Below, piece by piece: positions 40,901 to 55,179 of a stretch of DNA of 64,000 nt. Each line of letters starts with the position of its first letter. The stretch's first letter is position 1. The position numbers were made by a program, and so were the translations under genes. The notes under the pieces were generated by a model. That model did no database searches, was not told the origin of the DNA, and worked only from the letters and a program-made list of their open reading frames with translations. The stretch lies in the NCBI GenBank assembly GCA_949825025.1, contig OX463782.1, positions 1-64,000 on the forward strand. The letters run 5' to 3'. Origin of the DNA: Siphlonurus alternatus (Eukaryota; Arthropoda; Insecta; Ephemeroptera; Siphlonuridae).

Positions 40901-43900
40901 TAAATTTGAATTGATTTGAATTGAATTAAATTAAATTGATTTGAATTGACTTGAATTGAATGAATTGAATAAAAGAATTGAATTGATTTTAATTGAATTA
41001 AATTAAATTAAATTAAATTAAATTGAATTGAATTGATTTGAATTGAATTGAATTGATTTGAATTGAATTAAATTGAATTGAATTGATTTGATTTGAATTG
41101 AATTGACTTGAATTGAATCAATTGAATAAATGAATTGAATTGATTTGAATTGAATCGAATTGATTTGAATTGAATTGAATTGAATTGAATGAATTGAATA
41201 AATGAATTGAATTGAATTGAATTGAATTGAATTGAATAAATGAATTGAATTGATTTGAATGAAATTGAATTGAATTGAATTGAATTGATTTGAATTGACT
41301 TGAATTGAATGAATTGAATAAAAGAATTGAATTGATTTGAATTGAACTGCATTGAATTGAATTGAATTGAATTGATTTGAATTGAATTGAATTGAATTGA
41401 ATTGCTTTGAATTGAATTGAATTGAATTGATTTGAATTGAATTGACTTGAATTGAATGAATTGAATAAATGAATTGGATTGAATTGATTTGAATTGAATT
41501 GATTTGAATTGAATTGAATTGAATTGAATTGAATAAATGAATTGAATTGATTTGATTTGAATGAAATTGAATTGAATTGATTTGAATTGAATTGAATTGA
41601 TTTGATTTGAATTGAATTTACTTGAATTGAATGAATTGAATAAATAAATTGACTTGATTTGAATTGAATTGAATAAATGAATTGAATTGAATTGAATTAA
41701 ATAAGTGAATTGAATTGAATTGAATAAATGAATTAAATTGAATTGAATTGAATTGATTTGAATTGAACTGCATTGAATTGAATTGAATTGATTTGAATTA
41801 AATTGAATTGAAATGAATTGAATAAATGAATTGAATTGATTTGAATTGATTTGAATTGATTTGAATTGATTGAATTGAATTGACTTGAATTGAATAAATG
41901 AATTGAATTGAATTGAATTGAATTAAATTGAATTGATAAAAATTGAATTGAATTGAATTGAATAAATGAATTGAATTGATTTGAATTGAATTGAATTGAA
42001 TTGATTTGAATTGAATTGAATTGAATTGAATAAATGAATTGAATTGATTTGAATTGAATTGAATTGAATTGAATTGAATTGAATTGAATTGAATTGAATT
42101 GAATAAATGAATTGAATTGCATTGAATTGAATTGAATTGAATTGAATTGAATAAATGAATTTAATTGATTTGAATTGATTTGAATTGAATTGATTTGAAT
42201 TGATTTGAATTGAATTGATTTGAATTGAAATGAATTGAATAAATGAATTGAATTGATTTGAATTGATTTGAATTGAATTGACTTGAATTGAATAAATGAA
42301 TTGAATTAAATTAAATTGAATTGAATTGAATTAAATTGAATTGAATAAATAAATTGAATGAATGAATTGAATTGATTTGAATTGAATTGAATTGAATTGA
42401 ATTGAATTGAATTGAATTGAATTGAATAAATGAATTGAATTGCATTGATTTGTATTGAATTGAATTGATTTGAATTGAATTGAATTGAATTGAATTGAAT
42501 TGAATAAATGAATTGAATTGATTTGAATTGATTTGAATTGATTTGAATTGAATTGAATTGAATTGAATTGAATTGAATTGAATTGAATTGAATAAATGAA
42601 TTGAATTGATTTGAATTGAATGAAATTGAATTGAATTGAATTGATTTGAATTGAATTGAATTGATTTGATTTGAATTGAATTGACTTGAATTGAATGAAT
42701 TGAATAAATAAATTGACTTGATTTGAATTGAATTGAATAAATGAATTGAATTGAATTGAATAAGTGAATTGAATTGAATTGAATAAATGAATTAAATTGA
42801 ATTGAATTGAATTGATTTGAATTGAACTGCATTGAATTGAATTGAATTGATTTGAATTGATTTGAATTGATTGAATTGAATTGAATTGAATTGAATAAAT
42901 GAATTGAATTGAATTAAATTGAATTGATATAAATTGAATTGAATTGAATTGAATTGAATTGAATAAATGAATTGAATTGATTTGAATTGAATTGAATTGA
43001 TTTGAATTGAATTGAATTGAATAAATGAATTGAATTTATTTGAATTGAATTGAATTGAATTGAATTGAATTGAATTAAATTGAATTGAATTGAATTGAAT
43101 AAATGAATTGAATTGCATTGATTTGAATTGAATTGAATTGAATTGAATTGAATAAATGAATTTAATTGATTTGAATTGATTTGAATTGAATTGATTTGAA
43201 TTGATTTGAATTGAATTGATTTGAAGTGAAATGAATTGAATAAATGAATTGAATTGATTTGAATTGATTGAATTGAATTGACTTGAATTGAATAAATGAA
43301 TTGAATTAAATTAAATTAAATTGAATTGAATTAAATTGAATTGAATAAATAAATTGAATGAATGAATTGAATTGAATTGATTTGAATTGAATTGAATTGA
43401 ATTGAATTGAATTGAATTGAATAAATGAATTGAATTGCATTGATTTGAATTGAATTGAATTGAATTGAATTGAATTGAATTGAATAAATGAATTTAATTG
43501 ATTTGAATTGATTTGAATTGAATTGATTTGAATTGATTTGAATTGAATTGATTTGAATTGAAATGAATTGAATAAATGAATTGAAATGATTTGAATTGAT
43601 TTGAATTGATTGAATTGAATTGACTTGAATTGAATAAATGAATTGATTTGATTTGAATTGAATTGAATTAAATTGAATTGAATTGAATAAATGAATTGAA
43701 TTAAATTAAATTGAATTGAATTGAATTAAATTGAATTGAATAAATAAATTGAATGAATGAATTGAATTGAATTGAATTGATTTGAATTGAATTGAATTGA
43801 ATTGAATTGAATTGAATTGAATTGAATTGAATAAATGAATTGAATTGCATTGATTTGAATTGAATTGAATTGAATTGAATTGAATTGAATAAATGAATTG

Positions 43901-46900
43901 AATAAATTTGAATTGATTTGAATTGAATTAAATTAAATTGATTTGAATTGACTTGAATTGAATGAATTGAATAAAAGAATTGAATTGATTTTAATTGAAT
44001 TAAATTAAATTAAATTAAATTGAATTGAATTGATTTGAATTGAATTGAATTGATTTGAATTGAATTAAATTGAATTGAATCGATTTGATTTGAATTGAAT
44101 TGACTTGAATTGAATCAATTGAATAAATGAATTGAATTGATTTGAATTGAATCGAATTGAATTGAATTGATTTGAATTGAATTGAATTGAATGAATTGAA
44201 TAAATGAATTGAATTGAATTGAATTGAATAAATGAATTGAATAAATTTGAATTGATTTGAATTGAATTGAATTTAATTAAATTGAATTGAATTGAATTGA
44301 ATTGAATTGAATTGAATTGAATTGAATTGAATTGAATGAATTGAATAAATGAATTGAATTGAATGAAATTGAATTGAATTGATTTGAATTGAATTGATTT
44401 GAATTGACTTGAATTGAATGAATTGAATAAAAGAATTGAATTGATTTGAATTGAACTGCATTGAATTGAATTGAATTGAATAAATTAATTGAATTGATTT
44501 GAATTGAATTGAATTGAATTGCTTTGAATTGAATTGAATTGAATTGATTTGAATTGAATTGACTTGAATTGAATGAATTGAATGAATTGAATGAATTGAA
44601 TAAATGAATTGGATTGAATTGATTTGAATTGAATTGATTTGAATTGAATTGAATTGAATTGAATTGAATAAATGAATTGAATTGATTTGAATTGAATGAA
44701 ATTGAATTGAATTGATTTGAATTGAATTGAATTGATTTGATTTGAATTGACTTGAATTGAATGAATTGAATAAATAAATTGACTTGATTTGAATTGAATT
44801 GAATAAATGAATTGAATTGAATTGAATTAAATAAGTGAATTGAATTGAATTGAATAAATGAATTAAATTGAATTGAATTGAATTGATTTGAATTGAACTG
44901 CATTGAATTGAATTGAATTGATTTGAATTAAATTGAATTGAAATGAATTGAATAAATGAATTGAATTGATTTGAATTGATTTGAATTGAATTGATTTGAA
45001 TTGATTGAATTGAATTGACTTGAATTGAATAAATGAATTGAATTGAATTGAATTAAATTGAATTGATAAAAATTGAATTGAATTGAATTGAATAATTGAA
45101 TTGAATTGATTTGAATTGAATTGAATTGAATAAATGAATTGAATTGATTTGAATTGAATTGAATTGAATTGAATTGAATTGAATAAATGAATTGAATTGC
45201 ATTGAATTGAATTGAATTGAATTGAATAAATGAATTTAATTGATTCGAATTGATTTGAATTGAATTGATTTGAATTGATTTGAATTGAATTGATTTGAAT
45301 TGAAATGAATTGAATAAATGAATTGAATTGATTTGAATTGATTTGAATTGATTGAATTGAATTGACTTGAATTGAATAAATGAATTGAATGAATGAATTG
45401 AATTGAATTGATTTGAATTGAATTGAATTGAATTGAATTGAATTGAATTGAATTGAATTGAATTGAATTGAATAAATGAATTGAATTGCATTGATTTGAA
45501 TTGAATTGAATTGATTTGAATTGAATTGAATTGAATTGAATTGAATTGAATTGAATTGAATTGAATTGAATTGAATAAATGAATTGAATTGCATTGATTT
45601 GAATTGAATTGAATTGAATTGAATAAATGAATTTAATTGATTTGAATTGATTTGAATTGAATTGAATTGATTTGAATTGATTTGAATTGAAATGAATTGA
45701 ATAAATGAATTGAATTGATTTGAATTGATTTGAATTGATTGAATTGAATTGACTTGAATTGAATAAATGAATTGAATTGACTTGAATTGAATAAATGAAT
45801 TGAATTGATTTGAATTGAATTGAATTGAATTGAATTGAATAAATGAATTTAATTGATTTGAATTGATTTGAATTGAATTGATTTGAATTGAATTGAATTG
45901 AAAAAAAGAATTGAATTTATTTGAATTGAATTGAATTGAATTGAATTGAATTAAATTGAATTGAATTGAATTGAATAAATGAATTGAATTGCATTGATTT
46001 GAATTGAATTGAATTGAATTGAATTGAATTGAATAAATGAATTTAATTGATTTGAATTGATTTGAATTGAATTGATTTGAATTGATTTGAATTGAATTGA
46101 TTTGAATTGAAATGAATTGAATAAATGAATTGAATTGATTTGAATTGATTGAATTGAATTGAATAAATGAATTGAATTAAATTAAATTGAATTGAATTGA
46201 ATTAAATTGAATTGAATAAATAAATTGAATGAATGAATTGAATTGAATTGATTTGAATTGAATTGAATTAAATTGAATTGAATTGAATTGAATAAATGAA
46301 TTGAATTGCATTGATTTGAATTGAATTGAATTGAATTGAATTGAATTGAATTGAATTGATTTGAATTGATTGAATTGAATTGACTTGAATTGAATATATG
46401 AATTGATTTGATTTGAATTGAATTGAATAAAATTGAATTGAAATAAATTGAATTGAATTGAATAAATGAATTGAATTAAATTAAATTGATTTGAATTGAC
46501 TTGAATTGAATGAATTGTATAAAAGAATTGAATTGATTTTAATTGAATTAAATTAAATTAAATTGAATTGATTTGAATTGAATTGAATTGATTTGAATTA
46601 AATTGAATTGAATTGATTTGATTTGAATTGAATTGACTTGAATTGAATCAATTGAATAAAGGAATTGAATTGATTTGAATTGAATCGAATTGAATTGATT
46701 TGAATTGAATTGAATTGAATTGAATGAATTGAATAAATGAATTGAATTGAATTGAATTGAATAAATGAATTGAATAAATTTGAATTGATTTGAATTGAAT
46801 TGAATTTAATTAAATTGAATTGAATTGAATTGAATTGAATTGAATTTAATTGAATGAATTGAATAAATGAATTGAATTGAATGAAATTGAATTGAATTGA

Positions 46901-46971
46901 TTTGAATTGAATTGATTTGAATTGACTTGAATTGAATGAATTGAATAAAAGAATTGAATTGATTTGAATTG
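31930..46971. repeat. Higher-order repeat copy C (long form, about 15.0 kb)
   Basis: Starts like A and B (landmarks 31930, 32355, 33333, 34929, 35329, 37049, 37317, 38037 and 38394, offset from B 8062-8100). At about 39142 it does not take the short-form junction. It continues for about 7.0 kb through landmarks 39402, 39785, 41345, 41766, 42826, 44454 and 44896 before reaching the next AACTGCATT plus AATAAATTAATTG at 46972. The extra segment matches the first long copy at 4.5-14.6 kb (offset about 34.6 kb before that copy's internal duplication). The length difference from copy B, 15042 minus 8062 = 6980 bp, agrees with the distance between the two junction points. Confidence 0.75.
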
Positions 46972-47418
46972 AACTGCATTGAATTGAATTGAATAAATTA
47001 ATTGAATTGATTTGAATTGAATTGAATTGAATTGAATTGCTTTGAATTGAATTTAATTGAATTGATTTGAATTGAATTGACTTGAATTGAATGAATTGAA
47101 TAAATGAATTGGATTGAATTGATTTGAATTGAATTGATTTGAATTGAATTGAATTGAATAAATGAATTGAATTGATTTGAATTGAATGAAATTGAATTGA
47201 ATTGATTTGAATTGAATTGAATTGATTTGATTTGATTTGAATTGAATTGACTTGAATTGAATGAATTGAATAAATAAATTGACTTGATTTGAATTGAATT
47301 GAATAAATGAATTGAATTGAATTGAATTAAATAAGTGAATTGAATTGAATTGAATAAATGAATTAAATTGAATTGAATTGATTTGAATTGAACTGCATTG
47401 AATTGAATTGAATTGATT
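44062..47418. repeat. 3.36-kb tandem duplication, left copy
   Basis: Landmarks at 44454, 44896 and 46972 recur at 47812, 48255 and 50335 (offsets 3358-3363). Shared private features are the triplicated GAATGAATT (near 44571 and 47933), the poly-A interruption (45900 and 49262), GATTCGAATTG (45243 and 48602) and GAATTGTATAAAAG (46514 and 49878). The left edge is inferred by subtracting 3358 from the mapped join near 47420. This copy overlaps the end of higher-order copy C. Confidence 0.78.
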
Positions 47419-50400
47419 TGAATTAAATTGAATTGAATTGAATCGATTTGATTTGAATTGAATTGACTTGAATTGAATCAATTGAATAAATGAATTGAAT
47501 TGATTTGAATTGAATCGAATTGAATTGAATTGATTTGAATTGAATTGAATTGAATGAATTGAATAAATGAATTGAATTGAATTGAATTGAATAAATGAAT
47601 TGAATAAATTTGAATTGATTTGAATTGAATTGAATTTAATTAAATTGAATTGAATTGAATTGAATTGAATTGAATTGAATTGAATTGAATTGAATGAATT
47701 GAATAAATGAATTGAATTGAATGAAATTGAATTGAATTGATTTGAATTGAATTGATTTGAATTGACTTGAATTGAATGAATTGAATAAAAGAATTGAATT
47801 GATTTGAATTGAACTGCATTGAATTGAATTGAATTGAATAAATTAATTGAATTGATTTGAATTGAATTGAATTGAATTGCTTTGAATTGAATTGAATTGA
47901 ATTGATTTGAATTGAATTGACTTGAATTGAATGAATTGAATGAATTGAATGAATTGAATAAATGAATTGGATTGAATTGATTTGAATTGAATTGATTTGA
48001 ATTGAATTGAATTGAATTGAATTGAATAAATGAATTGAATTGATTTGAATTGAATGAAATTGAATTGAATTGATTTGAATTGAATTGAATTGATTTGATT
48101 TGAATTGACTTGAATTGAATGAATTGAATAAATAAATTGACTTGATTTGAATTGAATTGAATAAATGAATTGAATTGAATTGAATTAAATAAGTGAATTG
48201 AATTGAATTGAATAAATGAATTAAATTGAATTGAATTGAATTGATTTGAATTGAACTGCATTGAATTGAATTGAATTGATTTGAATTAAATTGAATTGAA
48301 ATGAATTGAATAAATGAATTGAATTGATTTGAATTGATTTGAATTGAATTGATTTGAATTGATTGAATTGAATTGACTTGAATTGAATAAATGAATTGAA
48401 TTGAATTGAATTAAATTGAATTGATAAAAATTGAATTGAATTGAATTGAATAATTGAATTGAATTGATTTGAATTGAATTGAATTGAATAAATGAATTGA
48501 ATTGATTTGAATTGAATTGAATTGAATTGAATTGAATTGAATAAATGAATTGAATTGCATTGAATTGAATTGAATTGAATTGAATAAATGAATTTAATTG
48601 ATTCGAATTGATTTGAATTGAATTGATTTGAATTGATTTGAATTGAATTGATTTGAATTGAAATGAATTGAATAAATGAATTGAATTGATTTGAATTGAT
48701 TTGAATTGATTGAATTGAATTGACTTGAATTGAATAAATGAATTGAATGAATGAATTGAATTGAATTGATTTGAATTGAATTGAATTGAATTGAATTGAA
48801 TTGAATTGAATTGAATTGAATTGAATTGAATTGAATAAATGAATTGAATTGCATTGATTTGAATTGAATTGAATTGATTTGAATTGAATTGAATTGAATT
48901 GAATTGAATTGAATTGAATTGAATTGAATTGAATTGAATAAATGAATTGAATTGCATTGATTTGAATTGAATTGAATTGAATTGAATAAATGAATTTAAT
49001 TGATTTGAATTGATTTGAATTGAATTGAATTGATTTGAATTGATTTGAATTGAAATGAATTGAATAAATGAATTGAATTGATTTGAATTGATTTGAATTG
49101 ATTGAATTGAATTGACTTGAATTGAATAAATGAATTGAATTGACTTGAATTGAATAAATGAATTGAATTGATTTGAATTGAATTGAATTGAATTGAATTG
49201 AATAAATGAATTTAATTGATTTGAATTGATTTGAATTGAATTGATTTGAATTGAATTGAATTGAAAAAAAGAATTGAATTTATTTGAATTGAATTGAATT
49301 GAATTGAATTGAATTAAATTGAATTGAATTGAATTGAATAAATGAATTGAATTGCATTGATTTGAATTGAATTGAATTGAATTGAATTGAATTGAATAAA
49401 TGAATTTAATTGATTTGAATTGATTTGAATTGAATTGATTTGAATTGATTTGAATTGAATTGATTTGAATTGAAATGAATTGAATAAATGAATTGAATTG
49501 ATTTGAATTGATTGAATTGAATTGAATAAATGAATTGAATTAAATTAAATTGAATTGAATTGAATTAAATTGAATTGAATAAATAAATTGAATGAATGAA
49601 TTGAATTGAATTGATTTGAATTGAATTGAATTAAATTGAATTGAATTGAATTGAATAAATGAATTGAATTGCATTGATTTGAATTGAATTGAATTGAATT
49701 GAATTGAATTGAATTGAATTGATTTGAATTGATTGAATTGAATTGACTTGAATTGAATAAATGAATTGATTTGATTTGAATTGAATTGAATAAAATTGAA
49801 TTGAAATAAATTGAATTGAATTGAATAAATGAATTGAATTAAATTAAATTGATTTGAATTGACTTGAATTGAATGAATTGTATAAAAGAATTGAATTGAT
49901 TTTAATTGAATTAAATTAAATTAAATTGAATTGATTTGAATTGAATTGAATTGATTTGAATTAAATTGAATTGAATTGATTTGATTTGAATTGAATTGAC
50001 TTGAATTGAATCAATTGAATAAAGGAATTGAATTGATTTGAATTGAATCGAATTGAATTGATTTGAATTGAATTGAATTGAATTGAATGAATTGAATAAA
50101 TGAATTGAATTGAATTGAATTGAATAAATGAATTGAATAAATTTGAATTAATTTGAATTGAATTGAATTTAATTAAATTGAATTGAATTGAATTGAATTG
50201 AATTGAATTTAATTGAATGAATTGAATAAATGAATTGAATTGAATGAAATTGAATTGAATTGATTTGAATTGAATTGATTTGAATTGACTTGAATTGAAT
50301 GAATTGAATAAAAGAATTGAATTGATTTGAATTGAACTGCATTGAATTGAATTGAATTGAATAAATTAATTGAATTGATTTGAATTGAATTGAATTGAAT

Positions 50401-50785
50401 TGAATTGCTTTGAATTGAATTTAATTGAATTGATTTGAATTGAATTGACTTGAATTGAATGAATTGAATAAATGAATTGGATTGAATTGATTTGAATTGA
50501 ATTGATTTGAATTGAATTGAATTGAATAAATGAATTGAATTGATTTGAATTGAATGAAATTGAATTGAATTGATTTGAATTGAATTGAATTGATTTGATT
50601 TGATTTGAATTGAATTGACTTGAATTGAATGAATTGAATAAATAAATTGACTTGATTTGAATTGAATTGAATAAATGAATTGAATTGAATTGAATTAAAT
50701 AAGTGAATTGAATTGAATTGAATAAATGAATTAAATTGAATTGAATTGATTTGAATTGAACTGCATTGAATTGAATTGAATTGAT
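47419..50785. repeat. 3.36-kb tandem duplication, right copy
   Basis: The join lies at about 47416-47445. After the landmark at 47391 the array should read GAATTAAATTGAATTGAAATG, as it does near 50790 and 24325. Instead GAATTAAATTGAATTG runs into GAATCGATTTGATTTG, the sequence found near 44075. A shared GAATTAAATTGAATTGAA is present at both source points. The right copy differs from the left by a few units. The duplicated interval is not the one duplicated at 6.9-13.0 kb, so this was a separate event. Confidence 0.75.
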
Positions 50786-53700
50786 TTGAATTAAATTGAA
50801 TTGAAATGAATTGAATAAATGAATTGAATTGATTTGAATTGATTTGCATTGAATTGATTTGAATTGATTGAATTGAATTGACTTGAATTGAATAAATGAA
50901 TTGAATTGAATTGAATTGAATTAAATTGAATTGATAAAAATTGAATTGAATTGAATTGAATAAATGAATTGAATTGAATTGAATTGAATTGAATTGAATT
51001 GAATTGAATAAATGAATTGAATTGATTTGAATTGAATTGAATTGAATTGAATTGAATTGAATTGAATAAATGAATTGAATTGCATTGAATTGAATTGAAT
51101 TGAATTGAATAAATGAATTTAATTGATTTGAATTGATTTGATTTGAATTGATTTGAATTGAATTGATTTGAATTGAAATGAATTGAATAAATGAATTGAA
51201 TTGATTTGAATTGATTTGAATTGATTGAATTGACTTGAATTGAATAAATGAATTGAATTAAATTAAATTGAATTGAATTGAATTAAATTGAATTGAATGA
51301 ATGAATTGAATTGAATTGATTTGAATTGAATTGAATTGAATTGAATTGAATTGAATTGAATTGAATAAATGAATTGAATTGCATTGATTTGAATTGAATT
51401 GAATTGATTTGAATTGAATTGAATTGAATTGAATTGAATTGAATTGAATAAATGAATTGAATTGATTTGAAATGATTTGAATTGATTTGAATTGAATTGA
51501 ATTGAATTGAATTTAATTTAATTGAATTGAATTGAATTGAATTGAATAAATGAATTGAATTGATTTGAATTGAATGAAATTGAATTGAATTGATTTGAAT
51601 TGAATTGAATTGATTTGATTTGAATTGAATTGACTTGAATTGAATGAATTGAATAAATAAATTGACTTGATTTGAATTGAATTGAATAAATGAATTGAAT
51701 TGAATTGAATTAAATAAGTGAATTGAATTGAATTGAATAAATGAATTAAAATGAATTGAATTGAATTGATTTGAATTGAACTGCATTGAATTGAATTGAA
51801 TTGATTTGAATTGAATTGAATTGAAATGAATTGAATAAATGAATTGAATTGATTTGAATTGAATTGATTTGAATTGATTGAATTGAATTGAATTGAATTG
51901 AATAAATGAATTGAATTGAATTGAATTGAATTGAATTAAATTGAATTGATATAAATTGAATTGAATTGAATTGAATTGAATAAATGAATTGAATTGATTT
52001 GAATTGAATTGAATTGAATAAATGAATTGAATTTATTTGAATTGAATTGAATTGAATTGAATTGAATTGAATTGAATTGAATAAATGAATTGAATTGCAT
52101 TGATTTGAATTGAATTGAATAAATGAATTTAATTGATTTGAATTGATTTGAATTTAATTGATTTGAATTGATTTGAATTGAATTGATTTGAATTGAAATG
52201 AATTGAATAAATGAATTGAATTGATTTGAATTGATTGAATTGAATTGACTTGAATTGAATAAATGAATTGAATTAAATTAAATTGAATTGAATTGAATTA
52301 AAATGAATTGAATAAATAAATTGAATGAATGAATTGAATTGATTTGAATTGAATTGAATTGAATTGAATTGAATTAAATTGAATTGAATAAATGAATTGA
52401 ATTGCATTGATTTGAATTGAATTGAATTGAATTGAATTGAATTGAATTGAATAAATGAATTTAATTGATTTGAATTGATTTGAATTGAATTGATTTGAAT
52501 TGATTTGAATTGAATTGATTTGAATTGAAATGAATTGAATAAATGAATTGAATTGATTTGAATTGATTTGAATTGATTGAATTGAATTGACTTGAATTGA
52601 ATAAATGAATTGATTAGATTTGAATTGAATTGAATTAAATTGAATTGAAATAAATTGAATTGAATTGAATAAATGAATTGAATTAAATTAAATTGAATTG
52701 AATTGAATTAAATTGAATAAATAAATTGAATGAATGAATTGAATTGAATTGAATTGAATTGAATTGAATTGAATTTAATTGAATAAATGAATTGAATTGC
52801 ATTGATTTGAATTGAATTGAATTGAATTGAATTGAATTGAATAAATGAATTGAATAAATTTGAATTGATTTGAATTGAATTAAATTAAATTGATTTGAAT
52901 TGACTTGAATTGAATGAATTGAATAAAAGAATTGAATTGATTTTAATTGAATTAAATTAAATTAAATTAAATTGAATTGAATTGAATTGAATTGAATTGA
53001 TTTGAATTGAATTAAATTGAATTGAATTGATTTGATTTGAATTGAATTGACTTGAATTGAATCAATTGAATAAATGAATTGAATTGATTTGAATTGAATC
53101 GAATTGAATTGATTTGAATTGAATTGAATTGAATGAATTGAATAAATGAATTGAATTGAATTGAATTGAATAAATGAATTGAATAAATTTGAATTGATTT
53201 GAATTGAATTGAATTTAATTAAATTGAATTGAATTGAATTGAATTGAATTGAATTGAATTGAATGAATTGAATAAATGAATTGAATTGAATGAAATTGAA
53301 TTGAATTGATTTGAATTGAATTGATTTGAATTGACTTGAATTGAATGAATTGAATAAAAGAATTGAATTGATTTGAATTGAACTGCATTGAATTGAATTG
53401 AATTGAATAAATTAATTGAATTGATTTGAATTGAATTGAATTGAATTGAATTGCTTTGAATTGAATTGAATTGAATTGATTTGAATTGACTTGAATTGAA
53501 TGAATTGAATAAATGAATTGGATTGAATTGATTTGAATTGAATTGATTTGAATTGAATTGAATTGAATTGAATTGAATTGAATAAATGAATTGAATTGAT
53601 TTGAATTGAATGAAATTGAATTGAATTGATTTGATTTGAATTGAATTGACTTGAATTGAATGAATTGAATAAATAAATTGACTTGATTTGAATTGAATTG

Positions 53701-54774
53701 AATAAATGAATTGAATTGAATTGAATTAAATAAGTGAATTGAATTGAATTGAATAAATGAATTAAATTGAATTGAATTGAATTGATTTGAATTGAACTGC
53801 ATTGAATTGAATTGAATTGATTTGAATTAAATTGAATTGAAATGAATTGAATAAATGAATTGAATTGATTTGAATTGATTTGAATTGAATTGATTTGAAT
53901 TGATTGAATTGAATTGACTTGAATTGAATAAATGAATTGAATTGAATTGAATTAAATTGAATTGATAAAAATTGAATTGAATTGAATTGAATAAATGAAT
54001 TAAATTGATTTGAATTGAATTGAATTGATTTGAATTGAATTGAATTGAATTGAATAAATGAATTGAATTGATTTGAATTGAATTGAATTGAATTGAATTG
54101 AATTGAATAAATGAATTGAATAAATGAATTGAATTGCATTGAATTGAATTGAATTGAATTGAATTGAATTGAATAAATGAATTTAATTGATTTGAATTGA
54201 TTTGAATTGAATTGATTTGAATTGATTTGAATTGAATTGATTTGAATTGAAATGAATTGAATAAATGAATTGAATTGATTTGAATTGATTTGAATTGATT
54301 GAATTGAATTGACTTGAATTGAATAAATGAATTGAATTAAATTAAATTGAATTGAATTAAATTGAATTGAATAAATAAATTGAATGAATGAATTGAATTG
54401 AATTGATTTGAATTGAATTGAATTGAATTGAATTGAATTGAATTGAATTGAATTGAATTGAATTGAATTGAATAAATGAATTGAATTGCATTGATTTGAA
54501 TTGAATTGAATTGAATTGAATTGAATTGAATAAATGAATTGAATTGCATTGATTTGAATTGAATTGAATTGAATTGAATTGAATAAATGAATTTAATTGA
54601 TTTGAATTGATTTGAATTGAATTGATTTGAATTGATTTGAATTGAAATGAATTGAATAAATGAATTGAATTGATTTGAATTGATTTGAATTGATTGAATT
54701 GAATTGACTTGAATTGAATAAATGAATTGATTTGATTTGAATTAAATTGAATTAAATTGAATTGAATAAATGAA

Positions 54775-54806
<32 letters not shown>

Positions 54807-55179
54807 AATAAAATTAATAAAATTAAATAAATTAAATTGAATTGAATTGAATTAAATTGAATTGAAAAAATAAATTGAATGAATGAATTGAATTGAATTG
54901 AATTGAATTGAATTGAATTGAATTGAATTGAATAAATGAATTGAATTGCATTGATTTGAATTGAATTGAATTGAATTGAATTGAATTGAATAAATGAATT
55001 GAATTGCATTGATTTGAATTGAATTGAATTGAATTGAATTAAATTGAATTGAATAAATGAATTGAATGAATGAATTGAATTGATTTGAATTGAATTGAAT
55101 TGATTTAAATTGAATTGACTTGAATTGAATCAATTGAATAAATGAATTAAATTGATTTGAATTGAATTGAATTAAATTG
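50335..55179. repeat. Further higher-order copy, leading into block X
   Basis: Landmarks 50335, 50759, 51780, 53381 and 53795 have the spacing of the first half of copies A-C (424, 1021, 1601, 414), and ATTAGATTTG appears near 52611. It also parallels 15.43-18.86 kb at an offset of about 34.9 kb. After 53795 it follows the A-C pattern until about 55180 but does not reach the usual next landmark; instead block X begins. It contains the AT-only island at 54773-54838. The first 450 bp overlap the right copy of the 3.36-kb duplication. Confidence 0.72.
54773..54838. repeat. AT-only (AAAT)n island inside the array
   Basis: Sixty-six bases without any G or C. It begins as ATTAAAT, becomes AAAT repeats (about eight), then AAAATAAAATTAATAAAATTAAATAAATTAAA. 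Equivalent positions near 19885, 28165 and 36245 read simply GAATTAAATTAAATTGAATTG. So this is a local expansion private to one copy, probably by slippage from TAAA units already present. A nearby AAAAAATAAATTG (near 54866) replaces the usual GAATAAATAAATTG, suggesting further local change. Confidence 0.88.
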
